Origin: Bifidobacterium coryneforme
GTDB lineage: Bacteria; Actinomycetota; Actinomycetes; Actinomycetales; Bifidobacteriaceae
Direction: 5' to 3'
Assembly: GCF_000737865.1 (NCBI RefSeq)
Contig: NZ_CP007287.1
Span: forward strand, 559,648 to 623,647
DNA: 64,000 nt
The translations under genes and the position numbers were made by a program. The notes beneath the pieces are model-generated. The model was not told the DNA's origin. It worked only from the letters and a program-made list of their open reading frames with translations, and made no database searches. Below, piece by piece: positions 46,445 through 55,501 of the stretch (position 1 is its first letter; each line of letters opens with the position of its first letter).

Positions 46445-47657
46445 CCCGAACAAGGACGACAGGAGCAAGGGCAAGGGAGGGGCACGCGACCCGTATCGGG
46501 GCTGGCGGGCCATCCTGAATCCGGTCTGGTGCTATAACGGGTTCGTTACCTCGGTCATGGCCACCACGGTCTTCGGTCTGATGATGGTCTTCTCTTCGTC
46601 CTCGGTCGATCTGGTGGCCCAGGGCAGTTCTCCCTGGAGCCAGGTGATTCGACAGGCCATCTACTGCCTGGTCGGCCTGGCCTGCGCCTTCGTTGCCCAG
46701 CGCATCAAGGTGGAGAGTTATCAACGTTGGTCGATGGCATTCCTGGTTTTCAGCCAGTTTACACAGCTTCTGACACGTACCCCACTGGGGCGCTCGGCAA
46801 ACGGCAATCAGGGGTGGATATCAATCGGCGGCATCTCCATGCAGCCGGCCGAGATGCTCAAGCTGGCCTTGTGCATCTGGCTTCCCCAGGCGCTGATAGT
46901 GGCGCAGCACGAGATTCGTGACGGGAAGGATCCCGCCCATCCCTGGACACCATATTTGAAGCCGATTATCGGATTTGTACTCAGTTTCGGCCTGATCATG
47001 CTGGGCAAGGACCTGGGTACGGCCATGATCATCGTCATTATAGGTTTCGTGGCCTTCCTGGTTTCTGGTTTCCCCCTGAAGTGGCTCCTGAGTCTGGCCA
47101 CGCTCGGCCTGGCCGGAATCGTCGGCTTCTCCGTCATGGGGAACGGCAACAGGACCCAGCGCATCCTGGCGGCCTACGGGGAGTGCTCGGCCGATGACAT
47201 TCAGGGAATCTGCTACCAATCCATACATGGACTCTATGCCATGGCCTCCGGTGGACTCACCGGTGTAGGGCTCGGCAATTCCAGGGAGAAGTGGAATTAC
47301 CTGCCCGAGGCGCATAACGACTTCATCTTCGCTGTGATCGGCGAGGAGCTGGGCTTCTTCGGTGCAGTCCTGGTCATCGTGGTCTTCATCGCCATGGGAT
47401 GGTGCATGTTGCGCATCGCCCTGACCACCGAAAACAGGTATGCCGGTATGGTCCTGGTCTGCCTGGATGTATGGCTGGTGGGTCAGGCCCTGATCAACAT
47501 CTGTGTGGTCCTCGGACTTCTCCCGGTCATCGGTCTGCCGCTACCCTTCGTCTCCGCAGGCGGTACGGCTCTGATCATGTGTCTGGTTTCGGCCGGAGTG
47601 GCCCTGAGCATGATTCGTACCCAACCGGATGTCAATGCCATTGCTACGGGGGAATGA
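46428..47657 (+). CDS. ftsW: Septal peptidoglycan polymerase FtsW
   Basis: SEDS-family glycosyltransferase that polymerises lipid II at the septum with FtsI. 409 residues with about ten membrane helices after a ~40-residue basic cytoplasmic start. Conserved blocks: [24 protein letters not shown]-type region [21 protein letters not shown], and [14 protein letters not shown]. Inside the large loop a pair of cysteines is seen ([14 protein letters not shown]). Starts within murD and overlaps murG by 4 bp (ATGA). Confidence 0.95.
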   Translation: MAKTADPNKDDRSKGKGGARDPYRGWRAILNPVWCYNGFVTSVMATTVFGLMMVFSSSSVDLVAQGSSPWSQVIRQAIYCLVGLACAFVAQRIKVESYQRWSMAFLVFSQFTQLLTRTPLGRSANGNQGWISIGGISMQPAEMLKLALCIWLPQALIVAQHEIRDGKDPAHPWTPYLKPIIGFVLSFGLIMLGKDLGTAMIIVIIGFVAFLVSGFPLKWLLSLATLGLAGIVGFSVMGNGNRTQRILAAYGECSADDIQGICYQSIHGLYAMASGGLTGVGLGNSREKWNYLPEAHNDFIFAVIGEELGFFGAVLVIVVFIAMGWCMLRIALTTENRYAGMVLVCLDVWLVGQALINICVVLGLLPVIGLPLPFVSAGGTALIMCLVSAGVALSMIRTQPDVNAIATGE

Positions 47658-48892
47658 GTAGAATCTTCACCATGATTGACGAGGACCGAACTGAAGTGGC
47701 AGAGCAGAGGAAAGAGGCCGGAAAAGGGCCTCATGTGGTCTTGGCCGGAGGCGGCACTGCCGGGCATGTCAACCCCCTGTTGAGTGTGGCAGCTGCCCTG
47801 CGGAAGGAATGTCCCCAGGCGCACATCAGCGTCATCGGCACCGCCGTGGGTCTGGAGCATGAACTGGTCCCTGCTGCGGGATTCCCCCTGGAAGTAATCG
47901 AAAAGGTGCCCTTTCCCCGTCGGCCCAACCTGGATGCCCTGAGATTCCCTGTGCGTTGGTGCAGGGAGGTCGGTAGGGTCAAGAAGATTCTCCGCCGCCA
48001 ATCGGCCGATTTGGTTGTCGGTTTCGGTGGGTACGCCGCGGCACCGGTATACCGGGCGGCCAGGGTGATGGGCATCCCCATCCTGATTCATGAGCAGAAT
48101 GCCCGGGCCGGCATGGCCAACAAGCTGGGAGCCCGCTGGGCAGACTATGTGGGAACCGCATACGGGCACACGGGCATCAAGGCCTGCCCCGGCGCTCCGG
48201 TCGAACGTGTCGGTCTGCCCCTGAGGCCGGCCATTGCGGATCTGGTCGACAGGATGGAGCGCGATCCCCGATCCGTCCGGGTCGAGGCAGCGACACGGCT
48301 GGGCCTGGATCCGGACCGGAAGGTGATTCTGGTGACGGGTGGCTCCCTGGGAGCAGCCAGTCTCAACAAGGCCGTATCCGCTTCCGCAGGGAGGCTTCTG
48401 GAGCTGGGGCAGGTGATTCACCTGACCGGTCGCGGCAAGGCGGAACAAGTGAGCAGGCGTGTGGTCGGCGACCTGGGTGAGGGAGTGGTCACCGATCTGG
48501 ATCCGGCGCATCGTGGGTCCGGTGATTACCACATGGCCGAGTATCTGGAGCGCATCGACCTGGCCTTTGCCTGTGCCGATCTGGTGATATGCCGGTCCGG
48601 TGCAGGCTCCGTCAGTGAATTGACGGCTCTGGGACTGCCTGCGATTTACGTTCCTCTGCCGATCGGCAACGGAGAACAGCGGTTCAATGCCCAGCCTGTG
48701 GTCGAGGCAGGGGGAGGGGTGATGGTGGGCGATGCCGACCTGACTCCTGCTTGGATTGAAGACCATGTACCCGGCCTCCTGGCCGATGAGGACGCGCTTC
48801 GGACCATGCGACGACGTTCATGGGAATACGGTATCCGTGATGCCGCTCAGGTCATGGCTTCCCGGATCCTATCCACGGCCGGGAAGGGCTGA
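47654..48892 (+). CDS. murG: UDP-GlcNAc:lipid I GlcNAc transferase
   Basis: Peripheral membrane GT28 enzyme converting lipid I to lipid II. 412 residues. Seen: [19 protein letters not shown] at residue ~30, [27 protein letters not shown], the hinge/C-domain [31 protein letters not shown] and [18 protein letters not shown] for UDP-GlcNAc binding. The ATG at 47654 overlaps the ftsW stop; the ATG at 47672 is an alternative. A 70-bp gap separates it from murC. Confidence 0.96.
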   Translation: MSRIFTMIDEDRTEVAEQRKEAGKGPHVVLAGGGTAGHVNPLLSVAAALRKECPQAHISVIGTAVGLEHELVPAAGFPLEVIEKVPFPRRPNLDALRFPVRWCREVGRVKKILRRQSADLVVGFGGYAAAPVYRAARVMGIPILIHEQNARAGMANKLGARWADYVGTAYGHTGIKACPGAPVERVGLPLRPAIADLVDRMERDPRSVRVEAATRLGLDPDRKVILVTGGSLGAASLNKAVSASAGRLLELGQVIHLTGRGKAEQVSRRVVGDLGEGVVTDLDPAHRGSGDYHMAEYLERIDLAFACADLVICRSGAGSVSELTALGLPAIYVPLPIGNGEQRFNAQPVVEAGGGVMVGDADLTPAWIEDHVPGLLADEDALRTMRRRSWEYGIRDAAQVMASRILSTAGKG

Positions 48893-48947
48893 TGGCCACC
48901 CCAGGTCCATGCCTGGAAACGGCTTCCCCTGCGTACAGGTCTGCCGC

Positions 48948-48953
48948 CATAAT
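48948..48953 (+). promoter_or_regulatory. Possible -10 box close to the murC start
   Basis: CATAAT lies 9 nt before the murC ATG (48963) and no Shine-Dalgarno sequence is present between; the -35 candidate (TTCCCC, 48924-48929) is weak. This could give murC-ftsQ a near-leaderless promoter inside the cluster. Confidence 0.35.
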
Positions 48954-48962
48954 GAAGTCAGT

Positions 48963-50765
48963 ATGAATCGTCCGAGGAGATGTATCTTGCCCAGCAATGA
49001 TCGTAGGAATCCAGCCACAGGGAACCAGTCGGCTCAGGCCATGGACTCGTCGGTGCCGACTTCGGATTCTCCGTCCCTGTGCTCGGGTGTGACGCAAGGC
49101 GCTCAGGGTGCCGGCTCGGCAGGGCTGGATCCGACCCGTGATTCACTGGTCGGATCGGGAATCACCGACCCTCGGGCCCTGGGTGCGACCCACTTCATCG
49201 GTATCGGGGGAGCCGGTATGAGTGTTCTGGCCGAGATGCTCCATGAGACCGGTGTCCAGGTTTCGGGTTCCGACAGGCAGGCCAGCGAGAAGACCGAGCG
49301 TCTGGAGAAGCTGGGCATTACGGTTCACATAGGTCAGAAGGCCGAGAATGTGCTGGGTGCCCGGACCGTGGTCTGGTCCAGTGCCATCAAGCCGGATAAC
49401 CCTGAGATTCTGGTGGCCCGTGCTCAGGGCTCCAGGATCCTGCATCGCAGCGACATCCTCGCCCTCCTGATGGCCTCGCGGCGTTCCGTGACCGTCGCAG
49501 GTGCTCACGGTAAGACCACAACCAGCGCCCTGACCGCCCATATCCTGACTGAGGCCGGAACAGGTCGGCTCGCCGATCCAAGCTACGCCATCGGGAGCTC
49601 CATCCAGTCGGCACAGGGGGCCATCGACGGTGGACATGTCGGGCAGGGTGACGTGCTTGTGGCAGAGGCGGACGAGTCGGACGGCAGTTTCAGCAAATAC
49701 CACCCCACCATTGCCATCGTTACGAATGTGGAACCCGACCATCTGGACCATTATGGAACGCCGACCGCCTTCCGCCAGGCCTTCGTCGACTATGCCCGCC
49801 GTGCCGAGGGGTACCTGGTCATCTGCGGTGACGACCAAGGGGGATTGGATGTTCTCAGGGACCTGGATGGGGATTGCCGGGCCAGGATTGTGGTCTACTC
49901 GACCGGGACGCGTTCGCAGCTGGGGGAGGAGACCCTGAAGGGGGCCAGTCTGGTCAGAATCGTATCCGAGTCGGAGGCCAGTGGATCCGGGCGTGAACGC
50001 TGCACCCTGCGGATTCCTTCCAATCTCCTGGACCTGCATGCAGGCGGGTCGGGAACCGATACGGGGAGGTCCGGCGGTTCAGGTGATTCCGCAGGCCGGG
50101 GGGATTCGACGGACCGGACGGTCGACATCCCCGTCGACCTGGCCATACCCGGCCTGCACAATGCCAGGAATGCCGCTGCGGCCATCATTGCCTGCACCCT
50201 TCTGGGTATGGATCCCCAGGCCGCAGCCAGGGCGGCGGGGGACTTCCGTGGCGCTTCCAGGAGGTTTGAAGTCAGGGGGGAGATAGGCGGCGTGACCCTG
50301 GTGGACGACTACGCCCATCATCCCACCGAAATCGCAGCCCTTCTGGATGCCGCCCGCAGGCGGTATCCGAATCGGGTCATCCGGGTGCTCTTCCAACCCC
50401 ACCTGTTTTCAAGGACCCGGATCTTCGCCGACCAGTTCGCGGCAGCCCTGAGCCAGGCGGACGATGTGACCGTGACCGGTATCTTCCCTGCCCGGGAGCG
50501 CCAGGAGGACTACCCGGAGGTTGGCCCTGATACCATCCTCCGGGCCCGACGATCCGCGAAGGCGGAGGATGCACCGGGGCACCAGGCCGACTTCCACGCA
50601 TGTGAGGACATGAACCAGGCGGCTCTGGATGTCGCTGACCGGGCTCAGCCCGGTGATGTCATCATCACGGTCGGGGCCGGTGACATCACAACCATGGGGC
50701 AGGTCATCCTTGACAGGCTGGCCTCCAGGTCCGAGGGCCGGGACCGGAGAGAGGGCGTACGGTGA
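48963..50765 (+). CDS. murC: UDP-N-acetylmuramate--L-alanine ligase
   Basis: First amino-acid-adding Mur ligase. 600 residues, about 110 more than usual. A ~70-residue Ser/Gln/Gly-rich N-terminal extension precedes ATHFIGIGGAGMSVLAEML; the P-loop GAHGKTTTSAL starts at residue 180; then EADESDGSFSKY, VTNVEPDHLDHYG, HNARNAAAAI and DDYAHHPTEIAALL. A Gly/Ser/Asp-rich insertion lies at about residues 356-386 (LHAGGSGTDTGRSGG onward). ATG 48963 is the first plausible start; GTG 49089 would remove part of the extension. Overlaps ftsQ by 4 bp. Confidence 0.93.
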   Translation: MNRPRRCILPSNDRRNPATGNQSAQAMDSSVPTSDSPSLCSGVTQGAQGAGSAGLDPTRDSLVGSGITDPRALGATHFIGIGGAGMSVLAEMLHETGVQVSGSDRQASEKTERLEKLGITVHIGQKAENVLGARTVVWSSAIKPDNPEILVARAQGSRILHRSDILALLMASRRSVTVAGAHGKTTTSALTAHILTEAGTGRLADPSYAIGSSIQSAQGAIDGGHVGQGDVLVAEADESDGSFSKYHPTIAIVTNVEPDHLDHYGTPTAFRQAFVDYARRAEGYLVICGDDQGGLDVLRDLDGDCRARIVVYSTGTRSQLGEETLKGASLVRIVSESEASGSGRERCTLRIPSNLLDLHAGGSGTDTGRSGGSGDSAGRGDSTDRTVDIPVDLAIPGLHNARNAAAAIIACTLLGMDPQAAARAAGDFRGASRRFEVRGEIGGVTLVDDYAHHPTEIAALLDAARRRYPNRVIRVLFQPHLFSRTRIFADQFAAALSQADDVTVTGIFPARERQEDYPEVGPDTILRARRSAKAEDAPGHQADFHACEDMNQAALDVADRAQPGDVIITVGAGDITTMGQVILDRLASRSEGRDRREGVR

Positions 50766-51790
50766 CAACCCGCAGAGTCATCAGCTCACAGGACCCGAAG
50801 GGGCAAGAGGGGTCCAAGCGGTCGGTCAAGTCCGGAGGACTGATTTCCCGCCGGGGGAAAACCAAAGGGAAGACACCGGCTGATATCGACAAGTCGTCCG
50901 TCCGCACCATCAGCTCAACCAAGAAAAGCAAGACCGACGACTTCGTCGACGCCAGGAACATGCCCTCCAACCAGGCGGTATCGAACCGTATCGGGGCCGA
51001 CCAGGATCAGCAGGGCATGGGGGTCTTCGTCCGTCCCAAGGTCATTGATTTCCAGGCCAGGGTCCAAGAAAAGAAATCGGTCAATCGCCGGGTCATCCTT
51101 ATCCGTACCGGTATCTCCGTCTTGGTGCTGGCCCTTGTTGCCGCCCTGATCTGGCTTCTCTTCATCTCGCCCGTCTTCAGGCTACATGCCGAGGACATCG
51201 AGGTTTCGGGCGGCAATGCCTGGGTGAACAACGAACGGGTGGAGACAATCGTCAAAGGGCAGGGTGACCGGTCCCTCCTGTTGATTTCGACGGGGGCGAT
51301 CGAGCGGGACATCGGCGGTATGGCCGGAGTGACCGACGCCCAGGTGCACAAGCACTTCCCCCACGGTCTTCGTGTGACCTTCAACGCCCAGGAGCCCACT
51401 GCAATCCTCAAGGATTCCAACGACACCATGACTGCCGTGGACCGGGAGGGGCGGGTGCTCAACACAGTCGACAAGCCGGTCAATGATATTCCCATCATCC
51501 AGGTGTCCAACCTGGAACACGGCAAGAGCGACCTGGTGGTCAAACAGACCCTTCGGATACTCTCCGCCATGCCTGAAACGATGCGCCACTCCGTGACTAA
51601 GGTGACGGCCGACACCCAGGATTCCATCACCACCGAGCTGAATAATGGTGAGCGCGTGATTGTCTGGGGCGACAGCTCCGATCTGAAACTCAAGCTGGCC
51701 GTCGTGGATAAAATCATCAACGATCCCAGCAAAATCGGAGACAAGCACCAGCTCGATGTCTCCGCGCCCCTCAGGCCCATAGTCAGATAG
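50762..51790 (+). CDS. ftsQ: Cell division protein FtsQ
   Basis: Bitopic divisome protein that links FtsL/DivIC to septal synthesis. 342 residues: a long basic cytoplasmic N-terminus (~117 residues), one membrane segment (ILIRTGISVLVLALVAALIWLLF), a POTRA domain starting FRLHAEDIEVSGGNAWVNNERV, and the FtsQ beta domain (FPHGLRVTFNAQEPTAILK, TAVDREGRVLNTV). GTG start coupled to murC. It is the last gene of the cluster; ftsZ, which follows ftsQ in many Actinobacteria, is not here. Only 4 bp separate its stop from convergent dtd. Confidence 0.93.
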   Translation: MTTRRVISSQDPKGQEGSKRSVKSGGLISRRGKTKGKTPADIDKSSVRTISSTKKSKTDDFVDARNMPSNQAVSNRIGADQDQQGMGVFVRPKVIDFQARVQEKKSVNRRVILIRTGISVLVLALVAALIWLLFISPVFRLHAEDIEVSGGNAWVNNERVETIVKGQGDRSLLLISTGAIERDIGGMAGVTDAQVHKHFPHGLRVTFNAQEPTAILKDSNDTMTAVDREGRVLNTVDKPVNDIPIIQVSNLEHGKSDLVVKQTLRILSAMPETMRHSVTKVTADTQDSITTELNNGERVIVWGDSSDLKLKLAVVDKIINDPSKIGDKHQLDVSAPLRPIVR

Positions 51791-51794
51791 GTGC

Positions 51795-52268
51795 CTACAT
51801 CAGTTCGTCGGTGTCCAGGAGGATGGTCACAGGGCCGTCGTTGATGAAGTCAAGCCGCATATGGGTGCCGAAACTGCCGGTCGACACCTTGACCCCGTAG
51901 GCCGACAGGGCCTGATTGAAATCCTCCCAGACCGCCTTGGCGTGGTCCGGCTTGCCGGCTGCTATGAAGCTGGGGCGGTTGCCACGGCGGATATCGCCGT
52001 AGAGCGTGAACTGGGAGACCGACAGAATCTGCCCCCGGCAGTCAAGTACCGACCGGTTCATCTTGCCCTGCTCGTCCTCGAAGATCCTCATATTGACGAT
52101 CTTCCTGGCTGCATATGCCACCTGGTCCGGGCCGTCCTGATCGCTGACCGCCACCAGGAGCAGGAGCCCCTGGTTGATCTGTTGTGGAGCAAAACCGGTG
52201 TCTGGCTGGCCCTGCTCATCCACTACGTCCACGCGACCCCGGGTAACCCGCTGAATGACGATTCTCAT
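51795..52268 (-). CDS. dtd: D-aminoacyl-tRNA deacylase
   Basis: Proofreading enzyme that removes D-amino acids (for example D-Tyr) and glycine mischarged onto tRNA. 157 residues. Family motifs present: MRIVIQRVTRGRV, NQGLLLLVAVSDQD, KIVNMRIFEDEQGKMNRSV, the active-site SQFTLYGD and the cross-subunit Gly-cisPro-like region NDGPVTILLDT. ATG at 52268 without a Shine-Dalgarno site; TAGACT lies 7 nt upstream, so the mRNA may be leaderless. Confidence 0.95.
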   Translation of the reverse strand: MRIVIQRVTRGRVDVVDEQGQPDTGFAPQQINQGLLLLVAVSDQDGPDQVAYAARKIVNMRIFEDEQGKMNRSVLDCRGQILSVSQFTLYGDIRRGNRPSFIAAGKPDHAKAVWEDFNQALSAYGVKVSTGSFGTHMRLDFINDGPVTILLDTDELM

Positions 52269-52275
52269 GGTTACC

Positions 52276-52281
52276 AGTCTA
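52276..52281 (-). promoter_or_regulatory. -10 box consistent with a leaderless dtd transcript
   Basis: Minus strand TAGACT followed by 7 nt (GGTAACC) and the dtd ATG. Confidence 0.45.
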
Positions 52282-52471
52282 GGGGCCGCCGCCCGACCGC
52301 GTCGGCTGGGGCCTGCAGGGGAGGGCATCCGGTGAACTGACGTTGCTGATAGCGATGCCGGTGTCCGTGTCGGCATCTCTGACTGTGGGTGTCAGTGGTT
52401 TCGACGATTTTGGTGGCTTCGTTTCGGCTATGCCTTTGGTGAGAAATAACTTGTATTTATCCACGAATGGG

Positions 52472-52477
52472 TAAGTT
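52472..52477 (+). promoter_or_regulatory. -10 box consistent with a leaderless transcript of the 88-residue gene
   Basis: TAAGTT followed by 7 nt (TGACCCC) and ATG 52485. TTGTAT at 52451-52456 could be a -35 element with a short 15-bp spacer. Confidence 0.45.
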
Positions 52478-52484
52478 TGACCCC

Positions 52485-52751
52485 ATGAAATACCAGGATC
52501 CGGCAGATGTCGTCCTGCGCTCGCCCCGCTATTCCGGCCCTGAGTCACCCGATCAGTACCATGCCCGCATACGTACCTTACTTGAAAAGCGCAAGGATCA
52601 AGTGCTCTACCAGCTCGATGACCCCAGCCTGACCCCACCACGCCGCGACAGTCTGGTCGCCCAGTACCGTCAGATAAAGGCCGATATCGAGTCCATCAGG
52701 CTGGACGCCCGCGAATCCCTCTGTGCTGAACTCGAACGGAAATACGCATGA
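52485..52751 (+). CDS. Small hypothetical protein, 88 residues
   Basis: Unrecognised. The product is charged and mostly helical: a polar start with SPRYSGPESPDQYHARIR, then RTLLEKRKDQVLYQLDDPSLTPPRRDSLVAQYRQ and DIESIRLDARESLCAELERK, which could form a helical hairpin. No membrane segment or signal peptide. ATG 52485 is chosen because a -10-like box lies 7 nt before it; an in-frame ATG at 52467 would add six residues. It is transcribed away from dtd and toward the fructokinase gene. Confidence 0.65.
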   Translation: MKYQDPADVVLRSPRYSGPESPDQYHARIRTLLEKRKDQVLYQLDDPSLTPPRRDSLVAQYRQIKADIESIRLDARESLCAELERKYA

Positions 52752-52808
52752 CTTCGCTCGGGCACGTAGGGGCGGGGAATCCATCGGGCGGTCTTGGACT
52801 GTTGGATT

Positions 52809-52917
52809 CGACGGGATAGGGTTCCCGTCGGCCAAGGGTAGAGAGGCAGAGCCAAGTGAAAGACGAAGCGGTGGCAGCCCTTGCCACCCCGACCCGGCTA
52901 CAAGAGGCAGGTCGGGG
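52809..52917. terminator. Three hairpins between the small gene and fructokinase
   Basis: CGACGGG/CCCGTCG (52809-52830), GTGGCA/TGCCAC (52871-52887) and CCCCGACC/GGTCGGGG (52887-52917). Lying between convergent genes, the last probably acts as terminator, though no strong U-run is present. The 181-bp stretch has no gene that I recognise. Confidence 0.45.
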
Positions 52918-52933
52918 AGTGGTTCGTCAGGAT

Positions 52934-53833
52934 TCAGCGCCCTTCCTGGGCCAGGTAATCGGGAATCTGGTCGGGGTATTCCGGCCAGGCCCCATGCTGT
53001 GAGCAGACGAAGGCCGCCGTGTTGACGGCAGCTCGGTGCGCCTGGACCAGCGAGGCCCCCAGGAGACGGTTGATGGCAAAGGTGCCGGAGAAGGCGTCCC
53101 CGGCACCGACCGTATCGGCGACTTTGATCTTGGGGGTCTGGATGCGGGAGGTCTCGCCGTTCGAAAGGTAGATGGTGCTGTAGTCGCTGCCCGCCGTCAG
53201 AACGATGGTGTTCAGGTGGTACTCGTCCATGAACCACTGGCAGAGTTCGGCATCGGTGTCCCCGGGGGTCTTGAACATGTCGCGCAGAAGCACCAGCTCC
53301 TCGTCGTTGAGTTTGAAGACCGTTGCCATGTTCAGCAGTTCTTGAATCAGGTCCTGGGAGTAGAAGGTGCCACGCAGGTTGATATCGAAGAACCGCATGG
53401 CATCGGGGCGGGTGACCTTCAGGGCTTCCAGTCCGGCCTTACGGGATTCGTCGCTGCGCAGGGCCAGGGTTCCGTAGCAGACCGAGTCGGCCTTCCTGGC
53501 GAGGTCGGAGAGCTCGTCGGTGCACCTCAGATGGTCCCAGGCCACGTCCGGCTTGAAGATGTACTGGGGGATGCCCTCATTCAGTTCCACTTCGACCGTG
53601 CTGGTGGGATGATCGTTGTGTTGCAGGATGGCCTTGACCCCGGCCTCCTTGACGGCCTCTTCCAGCTCCCGTCCCAAGTCATCATTGCCCACGGCGCTGA
53701 AGGCGTACCCGTCAGCACCGTTCTTCGTGGCGTGATAGCTGAAGTTGACGGGGGCTCCTCCTGCGCGCTTCCCCGAAGGCAGTACGTCCCAGAGGAGTTC
53801 GCCGATGCTGAGGACTATTGGTTTTGCGGCCAT
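52934..53833 (-). CDS. Fructokinase-like PfkB-family sugar kinase
   Basis: Ribokinase-fold kinase likely phosphorylating fructose to fructose-6-phosphate. 299 residues: the start IVLSIGELLWDVLPSGKRAGGAPVNFSYHATKNGA, the substrate-lid region STVEVELNEGIPQYIFKPDVAWD, FFDINLRGTFYS, LNDEELVLL, and the anion-hole/catalytic motif DTVGAGDAFSGTFA with the general base Asp. ATG preceded by GGAAGGGAAG. It would handle fructose released from sucrose; specificity is inferred from similarity to bacterial fructokinases. Confidence 0.88.
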   Translation of the reverse strand: MAAKPIVLSIGELLWDVLPSGKRAGGAPVNFSYHATKNGADGYAFSAVGNDDLGRELEEAVKEAGVKAILQHNDHPTSTVEVELNEGIPQYIFKPDVAWDHLRCTDELSDLARKADSVCYGTLALRSDESRKAGLEALKVTRPDAMRFFDINLRGTFYSQDLIQELLNMATVFKLNDEELVLLRDMFKTPGDTDAELCQWFMDEYHLNTIVLTAGSDYSTIYLSNGETSRIQTPKIKVADTVGAGDAFSGTFAINRLLGASLVQAHRAAVNTAAFVCSQHGAWPEYPDQIPDYLAQEGR

Positions 53834-53847
53834 GGTCTTCCCTTCCT

Positions 53848-53901
53848 GATGGTGTTCTTCAGATTGATGGTGTTTTTCTTACGGATGGTGCTTGTACGGT
53901 A
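53848..53901 (-). repeat. Three direct repeats at 18-bp spacing upstream of fructokinase
   Basis: GATGGTG starts at 53848, 53866 and 53884; the first two units continue GATGGTGTTCTTC / GATGGTGTTTTTC. They lie between the fructokinase start and its presumed promoter, in the 154-bp gap to the ROK gene. A regulatory or simple duplication origin cannot be decided. Confidence 0.6.
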
Positions 53902-53987
53902 GGCGCCGGCTGGGGGCGATGTTCGTGTTTGAGCCCCTCTGTCGGTCGGAGCAGTAGATGTCGCGAAGAATGGCTCCGCATGGTTTC

Positions 53988-55202
53988 TCATCCCATTCCT
54001 CCCAGGCTTGAGGGGTGCTCCAGGAACTGGTTGGCGGCCACGGCGGCGGACCCGGTCAGTGTGGCATCCGCGGGGAGGTCCGACAGCAGAATCTCGGTGT
54101 GGTCCCGTACCTGGGGGAGGGCCCGTGCGGACACCAGGCTCTTGACCCGGTCCAGCAGGGGTTGGCCAGCCTGTGCCACCAGGTCGCCGATGATGATCTG
54201 CGCGGGATTATATGCGTTGACGATGGTGACGCATCCGTAGCCAACGTAGTCGGCCACCTGGTCGAGGAGCGCCATGGAAGTCCTGTCACCTTGGCGGGCC
54301 ATGGTGAAGAGGAGGTCACAGGCCTCCTTGTGGGTCATGGCCGCCAGGCCGGGGAAGTGGTCCTCCCGGTTGGTTCTGCCCATCAGGGTGTGTATGGCCA
54401 CGGCCGAGCAGTAGCACTCCAGACATCCCCGATTGCCGCACTCGCAGGCGGTTCCGTTCATGTCGATGCTGACATGGCCGATTTCCGTGGCGGCTCCCAG
54501 GCTTCCATCCACCGGGTTGCCCTGGTCGATGACTCCGAGGCCGACGCCTTCGCCCACCAGGTAATAGGCCAGGCTGGAATCTCCGATGCGGGAATCGAAG
54601 AGACTCTCGGCCATGGCTCCGGCCCGGGCGTCCTGCTCAATGAAGGTGGGGACCCGGAAGGCTTTGCCGAACTCCTTGATGAAGTTGATGCCGCGCCAGC
54701 CCTGCATGCTGGTGACAACCGCGATTCGCCCCTCGTCGCGTAGATAGGGGCCGGGTACAGCCATACCGACGGCCACAATGGAAGGGTCTTCGTCAAGCAG
54801 ACCTCGGATGCGTTCGCGAACCTCCTCGACGCAGTCCTCCACGTCCTCGTCGGCGACTGGAGGCAGTTCCTCCATGCTCAGCAGGTGTCCACCGATGTCG
54901 AACACCGCAATCTGCACCAGACTGCGGGCGAATTTGACTCCGATGACCTGGTAGCGTTTTGCATTCAGCTTGAGTCCAATGGATCGGCCATGCCCTCCGG
55001 AGGTCATTTCACCGGTCTCGCTGACGATGCCGGCGTCGATGAGTCGGCCGACCAGCTTGCCCACTGCCGGGGCGGTGAGGTTGAGTTTCCTGGCGATGTC
55101 GGCCCTGGAGCTGATTCCATCGGCATGCAGGCTGTGCACAATCCTGGACTGGTTGAGTTCGGACATGGCTGCAGGGGTGCTGGCAGGTCTGGTATGGCGC
55201 AT
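53988..55202 (-). CDS. xylR: ROK-family transcriptional regulator, XylR type
   Basis: 404 residues. N-terminal winged helix (LNQSRIVHSLHADGISSRADIARKLNLTAPAVGKLVGRLIDAG) and a C-terminal ROK domain with VGMAVPGP, EQDARAGAMAES, the ROK signature GHVSIDMNGTACECGNRGCLE with its Cys-rich zinc site, and IIIGDL. It resembles XylR/NagC regulators and is divergent from xylA. The ATG at 55202 has AAGGAGGAGG 6 bases upstream; a longer start at 55229 is less likely. Two TTAAC-N3-GTTTA elements lie in its own upstream region, and another at xylB, so it probably represses the xylose genes in the absence of xylose. Confidence 0.88.
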   Translation of the reverse strand: MRHTRPASTPAAMSELNQSRIVHSLHADGISSRADIARKLNLTAPAVGKLVGRLIDAGIVSETGEMTSGGHGRSIGLKLNAKRYQVIGVKFARSLVQIAVFDIGGHLLSMEELPPVADEDVEDCVEEVRERIRGLLDEDPSIVAVGMAVPGPYLRDEGRIAVVTSMQGWRGINFIKEFGKAFRVPTFIEQDARAGAMAESLFDSRIGDSSLAYYLVGEGVGLGVIDQGNPVDGSLGAATEIGHVSIDMNGTACECGNRGCLECYCSAVAIHTLMGRTNREDHFPGLAAMTHKEACDLLFTMARQGDRTSMALLDQVADYVGYGCVTIVNAYNPAQIIIGDLVAQAGQPLLDRVKSLVSARALPQVRDHTEILLSDLPADATLTGSAAVAANQFLEHPSSLGGMG

Positions 55203-55263
55203 GTCTGCCTCCTCCTTGAGTCGGGCCAACGGAAACCGCTCATGGTTTTCTGGTCCAGACGAA

Positions 55264-55293
55264 TTAACGACGTTTATAGATTAACACCGTTTA
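55264..55293. promoter_or_regulatory. Two direct TTAAC-N3-GTTTA elements near the ROK repressor
   Basis: TTAACGACGTTTA (55264-55276) and TTAACACCGTTTA (55281-55293), 17 bp apart. Each is an imperfect palindrome (TWAAC-N3-GTTWA). The same motif appears upstream of xylB. Confidence 0.65.
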
Positions 55294-55397
55294 GGCAAAC
55301 TGTCGACCGGCTGGTCGCTTTGCTTGCAGCAAGGCGGCCGCCGGCCTGTCTCCATGTAGGCGGGGGCTTCCCATAGACGGATTCGAACGCCCGGTAT

Positions 55398-55422
55398 TTA
55401 ATTTAACGGTTTGACAAATTAA
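55398..55422. promoter_or_regulatory. xylA: Candidate operator at the xylA promoter
   Basis: TTAATTT (55398-55404) and AAATTAA (55416-55422) form a perfect 7-bp inverted repeat with an 11-bp centre, overlapping the xylA -35 box. The AT-rich composition contrasts with the genome around it. Confidence 0.6.
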
Positions 55423-55439
55423 CTCGACTGCTTTACCGT
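55411..55439 (+). promoter_or_regulatory. xylA: xylA promoter
   Basis: TTGACA (55411-55416, perfect -35), 17-bp spacer, TACCGT (55434-55439). Predicted start about 55446 gives a leader of ~56 nt. Confidence 0.65.
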
Positions 55440-55501
55440 TGTCCGATAGGGGGAGTTCTGACTTCCGCTGAATACAGTTTCATACGCAAAGGAGCAATCT
55501 G

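Noticed and set aside
52752-52933. Possible RNase P RNA, tmRNA or SRP RNA
   Set aside because: None of the conserved core sequences of these RNAs is present; only simple hairpins.
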